64,000 nucleotides of DNA from JADKAV01 sp963769435 (lineage in GTDB: Bacteria > Actinomycetota > Actinomycetes > S36-B12 > UBA10799): assembly GCA_963769435.1 (NCBI GenBank), contig CAVYLN010000002.1:1302001-1366000 (forward strand), in the 5' to 3' direction. Each line of letters begins with the position of its first letter. The stretch's first letter is position 1. The position numbers and the translations under genes were made by a program. Positions 15,603 through 25,067 of the stretch are shown one piece after another. The notes under the pieces are model-generated. The model worked only from the letters and a program-made list of their open reading frames with translations. It had not been told where the DNA came from and did no database searches.

Positions 15603-17735
15603 GTGAGCACCGGGACGACCGACCCGATCTGCCCGCCAGGCACACGCTTCGCCCTTGCGGTCGAGGCGGCGCGTGCCGACGGTGACGTCGCCACCGCAGC
15701 ATGGGGGCTCGTGGGTGAGCTGACCGACGACGAGTTGCTGTGGCTGCTGGACGGAGACACCCCACTGCTCAAGGGTCTGATCGGCATCGGCAAGCGCTAC
15801 AACGAGAAGCCGTACGAGGCGGGCCGCGTCGACCGGTTGGGCATCCCGGGGATCCGCTTCACGGACGGACCACGCGGTGTGGTCATGGGCAACTCAACCG
15901 CGTTCCCGGTGGCGCTGGCTCGCGCCGCGACCTGGGACGTCGACCTCGAACGACGGATCGGCGACGCCATCGGCGCGGAGGCGCGGGCACAGGGGGCGAA
16001 CCTCTTCGCGGGTATCTGCATCAACCTCGCGCCGGCCCCGGGATGGGGGCGGTCGCAGGAGTCCTACGGCGAAGACCCCTTACTGCTGGGCGCGATGGGC
16101 GCGGCACTGGCTGATGGGGTCAACCCGTGGGTCATGTCCTGCGTCAAACACTTCGCCCTCAACTCGATGGAGGACGCGCGGTTCATCGTCGACGTGGAGG
16201 TGGCCGAGGAAGTGCTGCACGAGGTGTACCTCCCGCACTTCCAGGCGGTGGCGGAAGTGGCCGACGCGGTGATGAGCGCCTACAACTGCGTCAACGGCAC
16301 CTGGGCCGGGGAGAACCGCTACCTGCTCCACGACGTCCTGCGCGAGATGTGGGGGTTCAGCGGCTTCGTGATGAGCGACTTCGTCTGGGGTCTGCGGGAT
16401 CCGGTCGGGTCGGTGTCCGCGGGGCAGGACCTGGAGATGCCCTTCCGGCAGCAACGGGCGCACGCACTTCCCGACGCTCTGCTCGACGGCCGGTTGGAGC
16501 GCAGGGACGCACATACAGCCGCCCACCGGCTCCTGGCCGCGCAGATCCGGCTCGCGCTCCGGGCTCGGCCGGCGCCCCCGGGCGACGTGGTGGCGTGCGG
16601 CGCCCACCGGGACCTCGCCCGAGAGGCGGCCACGAAGGCCGCAGTGCTTCTTCGCAACGAACCGGTGGGCGGCGTCCCGGCGTTGCCCCTCGACCCCGCG
16701 TCCACGATCGCCGTCGTAGGACCACTGGCCGACAGCCCGAACCTCGGCGATGTCGGCTCCTCGCAGGTGTTCCCGCCATCCAGCGTCTCGGTCCTTGCCG
16801 GGCTGCGGGAGCGGGCAGAGGTCGTGCACGCGGGTGGGGACATCCCCACAGCGGTGGCCGCAGCACGGTCGGCGGATGCGGCCGTCGTGGTTGTGGGTCT
16901 GAGTTCTCAGGATGAGGGCGAGTCCATGACGTCCAACGATGCGGAGTCGATCGGGCTGCTCGGCGGGCCGGCCAGGAGCTGGCTCGGGTCGCGGCTGATC
17001 GGGTCGGTCCTGTCGCTGTTCGCCCGGCTCAAACACGTCGGCGGTGACCGCCGCGACCTGCACCTGCACCGCGAGGATGTCGAGTTGGTGGAGGCGGTGG
17101 CAGGCGCCAATCCGCGCACCGTGGTCGTGGTGATCGGGGGTGGCACGATCATGTGCGACCCGTGGGAGGCGAAGACGGCCGCGATCCTCCTGGCCTGGTA
17201 TCCGGGCATGGAGGGGGGCCGGGCGATCGCGGACATCCTGCTCGGCGACCGCGAACCGGGTGGCCGCCTGCCGGTGGCAATACCGCGGCGCAGGGCGGAC
17301 CTGCCAGTCGTGGACTGGAACGCCCGTCGGGTGGCCTACCCCCACCGGTGGGGGCAGCGGCGGCTCGATAGCGACGCAGTGGAGGCTGCGTACCCCTTCG
17401 GCTACGGGCTCGGCTACACGGACATCGTCGTGCGCGGAATGCGGCTCATCGACGAGCGGACAGCTGAGGTTCGACTGGCGAACACGGGGCCGCGCGATGG
17501 TCGTCAGGTCGTGCAGCTCTACGCCCGCCAAGCCGGCAACGACCTCGCACGGACGCCGGTCCTGGTCGGTTTCGCACCCGTCGAGGTGGCGGCCGGGAGC
17601 ACCGCGGTGGTGCGGGTCCCTTGGAGTGACACACCTCTACGGCGATGGAACGGACAGGCCATGGAACTGGGGGACGGGCCCATAACGCTGATCGCCGGGC
17701 GGTACGCGGGGGACCCCGAAGCGGTGACCGCCTGA
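15603..17735 (+). CDS. Glycoside hydrolase family 3 (beta-glucosidase-like)
   Basis: A 710-residue glycosidase without a signal peptide, so probably cytoplasmic and acting on imported beta-glycosides. The GH3 barrel shows LGIPGIRFTDGPRGVVMG, GRSQESYGEDPLLLG, SCVKHFALNS and the nucleophile Asp259 in GFVMSDFVWG, where most relatives have SDW. The second alpha/beta domain and C-terminal fibronectin-like domain (PFGYGLGYT, then VRLANTGPRDGRQVVQLYAR) are complete. A GTG at 15603 is chosen since the protein-like sequence starts there; the frame upstream runs through the repeat. It converges on a small secreted protein 7 bp downstream. The sugar specificity is not predictable. Confidence 0.9.
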   Translation: MSTGTTDPICPPGTRFALAVEAARADGDVATAAWGLVGELTDDELLWLLDGDTPLLKGLIGIGKRYNEKPYEAGRVDRLGIPGIRFTDGPRGVVMGNSTAFPVALARAATWDVDLERRIGDAIGAEARAQGANLFAGICINLAPAPGWGRSQESYGEDPLLLGAMGAALADGVNPWVMSCVKHFALNSMEDARFIVDVEVAEEVLHEVYLPHFQAVAEVADAVMSAYNCVNGTWAGENRYLLHDVLREMWGFSGFVMSDFVWGLRDPVGSVSAGQDLEMPFRQQRAHALPDALLDGRLERRDAHTAAHRLLAAQIRLALRARPAPPGDVVACGAHRDLAREAATKAAVLLRNEPVGGVPALPLDPASTIAVVGPLADSPNLGDVGSSQVFPPSSVSVLAGLRERAEVVHAGGDIPTAVAAARSADAAVVVVGLSSQDEGESMTSNDAESIGLLGGPARSWLGSRLIGSVLSLFARLKHVGGDRRDLHLHREDVELVEAVAGANPRTVVVVIGGGTIMCDPWEAKTAAILLAWYPGMEGGRAIADILLGDREPGGRLPVAIPRRRADLPVVDWNARRVAYPHRWGQRRLDSDAVEAAYPFGYGLGYTDIVVRGMRLIDERTAEVRLANTGPRDGRQVVQLYARQAGNDLARTPVLVGFAPVEVAAGSTAVVRVPWSDTPLRRWNGQAMELGDGPITLIAGRYAGDPEAVTA

Positions 17736-17742
17736 CCCGGGT

Positions 17743-18102
17743 TCAGCCGCCGAGGACCCACGCCTTGGCCACGATCTTGCGGTCACTGCTGCGGCACACG
17801 TAGGAAGACCTACCCTTCTTCTCCGCGGCCTTCTGGGACGCCTTGGAACCGAGCTTGCAGTTCGTGCGCAGGTCCTCCGTGGTCTCCGATCCCGGCTCGC
17901 CGGTCGCGAAGGCGATCCAGAACGCCGACGTCGCACCACAACTCATGCCCTTGGACTTCACCTTGATCGCGATCACGTACTTCTTCCCGTTGATGGTGGT
18001 CTTGACGGGACTGCAACTGTTGAAACCCTTGGCTGACGCGTTGCCTGCGCTCATCAGCGAGGCGACCAGCAGGAGGGCCAGAACCATGATCAATCTGCGC
18101 AT
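17743..18102 (-). CDS. Small secreted protein (119 aa)
   Basis: A clear Sec signal peptide (MRRLIMVLALLLVASLMSAG, cleavage after NASA) precedes a basic mature part of about 95 residues. Four Cys residues (NSCSP, MSCGA, TNCKL, YVCRS) could make two disulfides. I do not recognise a domain. It converges with the GH3 gene and is divergent from ppc. Confidence 0.7.
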   Translation of the reverse strand: MRRLIMVLALLLVASLMSAGNASAKGFNSCSPVKTTINGKKYVIAIKVKSKGMSCGATSAFWIAFATGEPGSETTEDLRTNCKLGSKASQKAAEKKGRSSYVCRSSDRKIVAKAWVLGG

Positions 18103-18201
18103 GGGGTGAGGCTACGACCCTCGGTGGGTGCCGGACAGTTGGCCGTTCGGACCATTCGGCGAGCGCGGGCGCACTCGACGATGTGCTGTCAGGATCGTCG
18201 G

Positions 18202-20833
18202 GTGGACTCTGAACAGGCCGAACTCGACCGGGAACTCCAGTTGCTCACGGGCGTGCACGAGCAAGTGCTTCGGGAAGCCGGGCTCGCGCGGGTCGCCGAA
18301 CAGGTCGCCCTACTCCACAACGGTGGCGCCCTCGCCGTCGATCACCTGCCCCTGGCCGAATGCATCCAGCTCGCCGGGGCGCTGACGGTGCACCTGCACC
18401 TGGTCAACCTCGCCGACGAACGCCACCGTGTCCGTCTGCTCAACCGACCGGGGCCCGACCCGGATGCGGACGCCGGAGACGACCTCTGGCCGGCGGTGTC
18501 CGCCGCCGGGGCCCCGGTACACAAGATGCTCGACCGGCTGCGCATCCATCCGGTCCTGACCGCCCACCCGACCGAAGCCAGACGGCGTGCCGTGGCGACC
18601 TCCCTGCGCCGTGTTTCGGAGCAACTGCAGCGCCTCGAGAACCCTCGCCTCGGACCCGAGGAACAGCAGGCTGCCCGTCGTCGGCTGCTCGAGGAGATGG
18701 AACTGCTGCACAGGACCTCGGTGCTGCGCACGACCCAACCCGAGCCCCTCGACGAGGTGCGCACGATCATGACCGTCTTCGACCAGACCCTGATCCGGGC
18801 GGTTCCAAGGCTCTACCGGGCCACGGAACGGGCGTTGATCGGCGACGACAGCGGGACCGCACCCAGTCCCGTACCCGCATTCGTCAGGTTCGGCTCATGG
18901 GTCGGCGGCGACCGGGACGGCAACCCGTACGTGACCGCCGAGGTGACGCGACGAACGATGGCCGTGCAGGTGGGGCACGCACTGCAGGCCCTCGAGGTCT
19001 CCGTGGAACGGGTCGGCAGGACCCTGACCGCCGACCGGGACAGCACCCCCGCGTCCCGCGCACTTACCGAGGCGCTCGACCGGGACGCGGTCGCCATGCC
19101 CGACAGGTTCGCGGACATCCGCACCGGATCCCCCGGAGAACCGCACCGGCAGAAGATGCTCGTCATCACCGAGCGGGTACGGGCCACGAGGGCCGGGCGC
19201 CGCGAGCATGCGTACAGCGGTCCGGAGGAACTGATCGAGGACTTGCGGCTGGTGCAGGACTCGCTGGCCGCGGCGGGGGCAAAGCGGGCCGCGTACGGGG
19301 AACTGCAGCACGTGATCTGGTACGCACAGACCTTCGGGTTCCACCTGGCAGAACTTGAGGTCCGACAGCATTCCGACGTGCATCGCGCCGCGTTGCTGGA
19401 TCTACTTGGGCAGATCGTCGACGATCCCGAGGAGCGCGTCGACGACCCGGCCTACCTCGACATGTTGGCCACCCAGGGCTGGCCGTCACACGTCGAACCG
19501 ACCAACGATCAGACCAAAGAGGTGCTGGACACGCTGCGGGTGATGGCGTGGTTGCAGCAGCGTTGGGGCACCAGATGCTGCGGGCGCTACATCGTGTCGT
19601 TCTCACACAGCGCGGCCAACCTCGTCGCGGTGAGAGCACTGGCCCGACTGGCGGTGGGTGGGACACCGCTGCGCTTGGACGTGATCCCGCTGTTCGAGAC
19701 AGGCGCGGACCTCTCCGCCGCCAGCACCGTGCTCGACGAGTGGGTGGGCCTCGCGTCGACCCGGTCCTGGCTCGAGCGCACGGGCAACACCGCCGAGGTC
19801 ATGCTGGGCTATTCCGACTCGGCGAAGGACATCGGGCCGGCCGCGGCGACCCTGACCCTGGCCGCCGCGCAGAGCGCGATGGTCGGGTGGGCGCACAACA
19901 ACGCGATCACCCTGACGATGTTCCACGGCCGCGGCGGGTCGCTCGGACGCGGTGGTGGACCGCTGCACCGCGCCATCACCGCGCAACCCCCGGGTTCTGT
20001 CGGGGGCCGACTCAAGGTCACGGAGCAGGGAGAAGTGGTGTTCGCCCGGTACGCGGACACCACGATCGCGCAGCGTCACCTTGAACGGCTGACGACCGCG
20101 GTGTTGCTCGCCGGCAGTCCGGAAGTCGAGCAGCGCAACGCGCAGGCGGCCCGTCGGTACGCCGGTCTCGCCGCAGCAGGTCGCGCAGACCTCACAGCGG
20201 ATATACCGGTCGCTGGTGGAGACGCCCGGTTTCGCCGACGTGCTGGCTGAGGCCAGTCCGCTGGAGGAGATCGGCGATCTTCGGATGGGCTCCAGGCCGG
20301 TGCGGCGCAGCGCAGCGACCTCCGGGCGCTCGCTGTCGGACCTGCGGGCCATCCCGTGGGTCTTCGCATGGGCCCAGACCCGCGCGAACATCCCTGGGTG
20401 GTACGGGCTGGGCAGCGGCCTGGCCGCGGTGGGAGACGTCGCACTTCTGCGCGAGGCCTACCGGGAATGGCCCCTTTTCACCTCGCTGATCGATATCGCC
20501 GAGATGAGTCTGGCCAAGAGCAACGGCGATCTTGCGGCCAGGTTCCTGGCTCTCGGCGGCCGGGCCGACATCACCGAAACCATCCTGGCCGAGATGGAGC
20601 TGACGGTCACCAAGGTCCTCGAGGTGCTCGACCAGGACCAACTGCTGCAACACAAGCGCGTGCTGGGCTCGGCGATCGCGCTGCGCGGACCGTACGTGGA
20701 TGCGCTGTCCCACCTGCAGTTGCGAGCGCTGGAACAGGTGCGGACTCCCCGCGATGGCGAAGGCCCCCTGTGGCGCCACCTGTTGCTGCTGACCGTGAAC
20801 GGTGCCGCCGCCGGGCTGCAGAACACCGGCTGA
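18202..20833 (+). CDS. ppc: Phosphoenolpyruvate carboxylase, frameshifted near 20170
   Basis: PEP carboxylase adds bicarbonate to PEP to form oxaloacetate, refilling the TCA cycle. The motifs are VLTAHPTEARRRAVATSLRR, FGSWVGGDRDGNPYVTAEV, GYSDSAKDIG and FHGRGGSLGRGGGP, all catalytic. The C-terminus, GAAAGLQNTG, is the conserved end of the enzyme but lies in another frame. The first frame ends at 20250; the second picks up around RIYRSLVETPGFADVL. A one-base indel between about 20150 and 20190 restores a protein of about 877 residues, near the usual size. The start is a GTG at 18202 with AGGA seven bases before it. As this is a central enzyme with all active-site residues, I take the break as a sequence error. 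Confidence 0.92.
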
Positions 20834-20870
20834 CGACCACCGACGCGAGGGGTTGTCGTCGCCAATTCCA

Positions 20871-21010
20871 CGCAGGAACTGGTTGGCCGGATCGGATTTC
20901 AGCCCGGACTCAACCAGTTCATGCGCTCGTTTCAGGCGTTATGCCCGGATTGGGGCGAAATCTCACGCACGAACTGGTTGAGCGGACCCCGAGGCCAACC
21001 AGTTCCTGCG
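20871..21010. repeat. 140-bp four-core palindromic element, copy 1
   Basis: Outer arms 20871-20888 and 20993-21010 pair perfectly over 18 bp (core GAACTGGTTGGCC). Inner arms 20909-20925 and 20966-20982 pair at 16 of 17. All four contain CTGGT or its complement, alternating in direction, with core starts at 20879, 20913, 20974 and 20998. It lies between the convergent ppc and DMT genes. A related copy is at 51728-51865. Confidence 0.85.
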
Positions 21011-21023
21011 GACCAGCCGACCT

Positions 21024-21995
21024 CTACGGCTGCGACGGCCGGGCCACCAACCGGCCCGAGAGGCTGCGGGCCCGCGGGTTGGTGGCGATGAACGCGGCCA
21101 GAGCGATCAGCAGCAGCGCCAGCCATTTCTGCCACCCGAACGCAGACCCTTCGGCGGGCGCGAAGAGGTCGATCGCCACCGACCCGAGCAGTTGGCCGCC
21201 GATGGACAGCAGCCCGAAGACCAGCACCCCCACGCCGCGCACGGCCCAGGCCGCCAGCGCGATGAACGTCACGCCGATCGGACCGCCGAGATAGAGCCAC
21301 CACTGGGGCGGCCAGGACCCGAAATCACCCCACAGGGCCAGGCCCGCGGCAGAGAGCACGAACAGGGCGCTGAAGCCCACGAGAAAGTTCATGCCGGTCG
21401 CCGCCAGCGGCTGGCCGGTGGCCATGGCGACCCGGCCGTTGATGGCCTGTTGGACCGAGACCCCGAGTCCCGCTGACACCGCGAAGATCACCACCCAGGT
21501 GACCGCCCCACCGCTGGAGTCGAGGCCCGCCGCGATCACGGCCAGCAGCGCCAGGGCGGCGGCCACGACCCGGCGCGCGGACAGCGGCAGGTGACCGGCG
21601 GGACTGAGGCCTGCGCGGTCCACGACCAGGGAGCCGCTCACCTGCCCGGCGACCACCGCGATGGTGAAGACCGTGACGCCGACCACGGGCACCACGAGGC
21701 CCTGGGTGGTGACCAGCCAGGCGCCGCCCAGACCGCCCAGGATCTGCCACCAGCGAAGGCGGCCGTCGCGGATGAGGGAGGGGATGCGGCCGACGGAGGC
21801 TCGCAGGTCCGACCTCGACGCCACGATGGTCCAGACGAGGATGAAGCCGGTCCCGAAGCTGATCGCGGCCGCGTACAACCCACCGCCGACCGCGTCGGCG
21901 AGATCGGCGTTGATCCGCGACTGCAGCGCGACCAGTACCCCCACCGCCACCGCCGCCACGACCATCAGGAGGCGACGGCGACGCGACTGAGGCAC
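21024..21995 (-). CDS. DMT-superfamily transporter, YdcZ (DUF606) type
   Basis: A 323-residue membrane protein with ten predicted helices in two repeats of about 150 residues. Each repeat starts with a helix containing the family pattern, for example GVLVALQSRINADLADAVGG and GLGVSVQQAINGRVAMATGQ. This is a fused tandem YdcZ protein. Relatives are small-molecule exporters or carriers of unknown substrate. The basic tail after the last helix (PRARSLSGRLV) is likely cytoplasmic. It converges with ppc across the palindromic element at 20871. Confidence 0.83.
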   Translation of the reverse strand: MPQSRRRRLLMVVAAVAVGVLVALQSRINADLADAVGGGLYAAAISFGTGFILVWTIVASRSDLRASVGRIPSLIRDGRLRWWQILGGLGGAWLVTTQGLVVPVVGVTVFTIAVVAGQVSGSLVVDRAGLSPAGHLPLSARRVVAAALALLAVIAAGLDSSGGAVTWVVIFAVSAGLGVSVQQAINGRVAMATGQPLAATGMNFLVGFSALFVLSAAGLALWGDFGSWPPQWWLYLGGPIGVTFIALAAWAVRGVGVLVFGLLSIGGQLLGSVAIDLFAPAEGSAFGWQKWLALLLIALAAFIATNPRARSLSGRLVARPSQP

Positions 21996-22120
21996 CCCCG
22001 CATTATGGCTGCCTGTTCGTGGTCGGCGGACGCCGGACTTCTCACCGAGCCCTTACCGAACTCCAGATGATCTTCCATCTCCACACCGCACAGTCGAGTT
22101 CCACCAACAAGGGAGAACAC

Positions 22121-22759
22121 GTGAACAGGAAGACCATGAGCATCATCGGGGCCGCAGCAGGAGCAGCGGCCCTGACTCTGGGAGCAGTGACATTCGCCGC
22201 CGCCGACGATCAATCGACGCCGGCACCGGCCAGCACCAGCCAATCGGCCCCGCACGGTCCGGGCAACGGCGAGACCGCACTCACCGGCACGCAGGCAGAA
22301 CAGGTCACCGCCGCCGCGCTGGCGGAGGTGCCGGACGGAACGATCATCCGGGTGGAGACCGACTCAGAAGGCGTCTACGAGGCCCACGTCCAGAAGGCCG
22401 ATGGCACCGAGGTGATCGTCGCCGTCGACGCCGACTTCAACGTGACCGGAGTCCAGGAGATGCAGGGGCGCGGGGGACGCGGGGGGCATGGCGGTCCCGG
22501 CATGAACGAGACGCCGCTGACGGGCACCGATGCCGAGAAGGCGACTGCGGCCGCACAGGCCGAGTTCCCCGACGGCACAGTCCTGCGGGTCGAGACCGAC
22601 GCCGGCGGAACCTACGAGGCGCACGTCCAAAGGGCCGATGGCACCGAGGTCGAGGTCAAGATGGACAAGGACTTCAACGTCACCGAGGTGAACGAGATGC
22701 TCGGACGCGGCGGCTACGACAAGGACGCGGACGCCGGTCAGTCATCCGACTCCGCCTGA
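22121..22759 (+). CDS. Exported protein with two PepSY-like repeats
   Basis: A 212-residue secreted protein. After a signal peptide (SIIGAAAGAAALTLGAVTFA) come two copies of a module of about 65 residues: TALTGTQAEQVTAAALAEVP followed by DGTIIRVETDSEGVYEAHV, then TPLTGTDAEKATAAAQAEFP followed by DGTVLRVETDAGGTYEAHV. A Gly-rich linker (MQGRGGRGGHGGPG) joins them. This is the PepSY-like arrangement common in actinobacteria, thought to bind or inhibit partner peptidases. The GTG at 22121 follows AAGGGAGAAC, a good ribosome site. A stem-loop ends the gene at 22771. Confidence 0.8.
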   Translation: MNRKTMSIIGAAAGAAALTLGAVTFAAADDQSTPAPASTSQSAPHGPGNGETALTGTQAEQVTAAALAEVPDGTIIRVETDSEGVYEAHVQKADGTEVIVAVDADFNVTGVQEMQGRGGRGGHGGPGMNETPLTGTDAEKATAAAQAEFPDGTVLRVETDAGGTYEAHVQRADGTEVEVKMDKDFNVTEVNEMLGRGGYDKDADAGQSSDSA

Positions 22760-22770
22760 CGGATCCTGCT

Positions 22771-22809
22771 GCCATCGGTGAGTCGCGGTCATGGCGGCTC
22801 ACCGATGGC
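22771..22809. terminator. Bidirectional stem-loop between PepSY-like and cupin genes
   Basis: GCCATCGGTGAG (22771-22782) and CTCACCGATGGC (22798-22809) pair perfectly over 12 bp with a 15-nt loop. It lies between two convergent genes. There is no T-run, so termination would be of the actinobacterial non-canonical kind. Confidence 0.6.
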
Positions 22810-22814
22810 GCATG

Positions 22815-23333
22815 TCAACCCGCCACCGGGATCGGAGGGCCAACCACCTCAAGGCCGTAGCGAGGTCCGATCTCACCCCACCGGGCGATCTCCTCGGGCA
22901 ACGGCCGGCCGTCCCCGTTGGGCAGTCGCCGTTCGGTGGCTGGGACCCCCACCTCGTCGTAGAGCCCCAGCAGTCCTCCGGGAGTGGTGAACGCCAGCAT
23001 CCGCGCCGGGGTCTTGCCCGTCACGCGGAAGGCGTGCGGCACCCCGAGTGGCAGCCACATGAAGTCCCCCGCACCGAGTTCGAACATGTCGTCGCCGGCC
23101 CGGTAGGTCATGGATCCCTCAAGGAGGTAGAAGGCCTCGGACTCCTTGGTGTGGCGGTGCAGCGGTGTGGCGATCCCCACCGGTTGCGTCACCAGGGCGA
23201 CCCCCAAGGGCCCCCCGGACTCCTGCCCACTGAGGATCTGTTCGAACAGCGAACCCATGGCCCAGGTCACCGGGGCGGTACCCGCGGCCCGGTGAATCGG
23301 CTGTGTCTGACGGGATGTCTGCTGATCGTCCAT
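22815..23333 (-). CDS. Cupin-domain protein
   Basis: A 172-residue single cupin. The metal-site motifs are TPLHRHTKESEAFYLLEGSM and, later, LPLGVPHAFRVTGKTPARML, giving His, His, Glu and His ligands. Such proteins can be dioxygenases, isomerases or sensors. The start is the ATG complementary to 23331-23333: AAGGGG precedes it by six bases. An ATG eight codons earlier overlaps the palindrome at 23357 and is less likely. It is divergent from a TetR gene that probably controls it. Confidence 0.83.
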   Translation of the reverse strand: MDDQQTSRQTQPIHRAAGTAPVTWAMGSLFEQILSGQESGGPLGVALVTQPVGIATPLHRHTKESEAFYLLEGSMTYRAGDDMFELGAGDFMWLPLGVPHAFRVTGKTPARMLAFTTPGGLLGLYDEVGVPATERRLPNGDGRPLPEEIARWGEIGPRYGLEVVGPPIPVAG

Positions 23334-23356
23334 GGCTTGCCCCTTCGGCAATTTCA

Positions 23357-23373
23357 TCCGAACTACCTTCGGA
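23357..23373. promoter_or_regulatory. Candidate TetR operator between cupin and tetR genes
   Basis: TCCGAACTACCTTCGGA is a perfect 6+6 inverted repeat with a 5-nt spacer. It lies 24 bp from each start in the 63-bp divergent gap. Position and symmetry suggest autorepression by the adjacent TetR protein. Confidence 0.6.
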
Positions 23374-23396
23374 CGAATACTGGTACCGTAGACCTC

Positions 23397-24036
23397 GTGA
23401 CTGAAGCAGTCAAGACCAGGGCGTACCGATCCGCCCGCCGGCAGGCCCAGGCCGCCGCGACACGGGCAGCCGTGATCGACGCTGCCGGCGTCCTGTTCGC
23501 CGAGAAGGGGTATGCCGCCACGACCGTGGCCGAGGTCGCCCGCCGGGCCGGAGTCGCGGTCGACACGGTGTACACGTCGGTGGGTCGCAAGCCCGACCTA
23601 GTCCTGGCGGTGATCGACGCTGTCCTGGGCGGCGCGTCGGCCCAGCAGCGTGACTACGTCCAGGCGATCCGGGCACGCACGTCCGGGCACGAGAAGCTCG
23701 CGATCTACGCGACCGCCGTCGCGGACCTGGTGCCGAGGATCGCCCCACTGCAGGAGGCACTGCGGATCGCCGGCGCCACCGACCCCGCAGTGCGCCAAGG
23801 CGTGGCGCGGACTCGTCGAACGAAGAGCGCGCAACATGCGGGAGTTCGCCGCCGACCTACGGGCGACCGGCGACCTGCGCGCCGACCTCGCGGACGCCGA
23901 GGTGGCCGACCTCATCTGGTCCATGAACTCCGCTGAGTACTGGCAGCTCCTGCACGAGCGCGGCTGGACACCCGCACGCTACGAAGACCTGCTCGCCGAT
24001 GTCTGGACGCACACGTTGCTGGCCGCGGGGAATTGA
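23397..24036 (+). CDS. TetR family regulator, frameshifted near 23800
   Basis: The N-terminal helix-turn-helix is intact: AVIDAAGVLFAEKGYAATTV followed by AEVARRAGVAVDTVYTSVG. At about 23795-23815 the coding sense moves to the next frame, which continues WRGLVERRARNMREFAADLR to a stop at 24036. A single added or lost base in the run CGCCAAGGCGTGGCG explains it. The joined product of about 212 residues has the usual length. The GTG at 23397 is the only good start. It faces the cupin gene across a palindromic operator. A quinone oxidoreductase gene follows 31 bp after its stop and may be co-transcribed. Confidence 0.8.
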
Positions 24037-24067
24037 CAACACGCACTGCGGGTGTTGGTCTCGACCT

Positions 24068-24992
24068 ATGACCCGCGTCGGTGTACTACGAAGAGTTCGG
24101 CGGACCTGAAGTCCTGCGCATCGCAGAGGTGCAACCACTGCCCATGGGCCCCGACACGGTGCAGATCACGGTGGCCGGTGCCGGCATCAATCCTGTGGAC
24201 TACAAGGTGATGCGGGGATATCTGGCCGGGGCGTTCGAGCACCACTTCCCGATCGTGCCCGGCTGGGACGTCGCCGGAGAGGTCACCGCGGTGGGCCCTT
24301 CGGTCGCCGAGGTGACTGTGGGCGACACCGTCTTCGCGTACGCCCGGCTGGACGTGATCGGACACGGAACGATCGCCGAGGAGGTGGTCCTCCCGATCCG
24401 CACGGTGGCCAAAGCCCCGGAGACGATCGATCCGGTGACTGCGGCGGGGGTCCCGCTCACCGGACTCACCGCGCTGCAGCTCATCCGCCGACTGCACCTC
24501 CGGCTCGGCGAGACAGTGCTCGTCCACAACGCGTCCGGTGGGGTGGGCCAGTTCGCCTGTCAGTTGGCACGTCTGGCAGGGGCCCGCGTCATCGGGACCG
24601 CGTCACCGCGCAATCACGAACACCTTCGGACTCTGGGGGTGGAACCCGTTGCCTACGGCGATGGTCTCGACGAAGCCGTCGGGGCACTGGCCCCTGAGGG
24701 GGTGGACGTCGTGGTCGACCTGATCGGTGGGGTCCTCGACGATTCCGACCGACTACTGACGCCGGCGGGCCGTGTCGGCTCGATCACCGATGCTCAAGGC
24801 GCGCTGGCCCGTGGCGGGGTCTACGTGTTCGTCCGCCCGTCACGCGACGATCTCGCCGACCTGGCACAGCTCATCGACACCGGCGACGTCCGGGTCGACA
24901 TCGCCGACGCCCTGCCCTTCGAACAGGCGGCAGATGCCTACCGCCGGCTCGAGGAAGGACACGTCCGGGGCAAGTTGGTCCTCACCCCCTGA
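24068..24992 (+). CDS. Zinc-free medium-chain oxidoreductase (quinone reductase type), probable indel at 24081
   Basis: A protein of about 307 residues of the NADPH:quinone reductase branch. Motifs: FGGPEVLRIAEVQPLPMGPD, AGINPVDYKVMRGYL, VPGWDVAGEVTAVGPSV, then the NADP site VHNASGGVGQFACQLARLAG. The zinc-ligand Cys residues of alcohol dehydrogenases are missing, as expected. The open frame starts only at a GTG at 24081, giving VYYEEFGGPE, which lacks the usual first residues. An ATG at 24068 would give MTRVVYYEEFGGPE if one G were removed from GTCGGTG, so I suspect an indel. It follows the cupin-linked TetR gene. The substrate is unknown. Confidence 0.85.
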
Positions 24993-25019
24993 CGCCGCTC
25001 CCGCCAGACACCTGGGGAC

Positions 25020-25062
25020 CCGCCCTCGTACCTCCGCGTCCATCGCGGAGGTACGAGGGCGG
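25020..25062. terminator. 19-bp perfect hairpin between convergent genes
   Basis: Arms 25020-25038 (CCGCCCTCGTACCTCCGCG) and 25044-25062 pair without mismatch around loop TCCAT. It starts 27 bp after the oxidoreductase stop and ends 5 bp before the M36 peptidase stop. It is well placed as a bidirectional terminator, though no T-run follows. Confidence 0.65.
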
Positions 25063-25067
25063 CGAGC

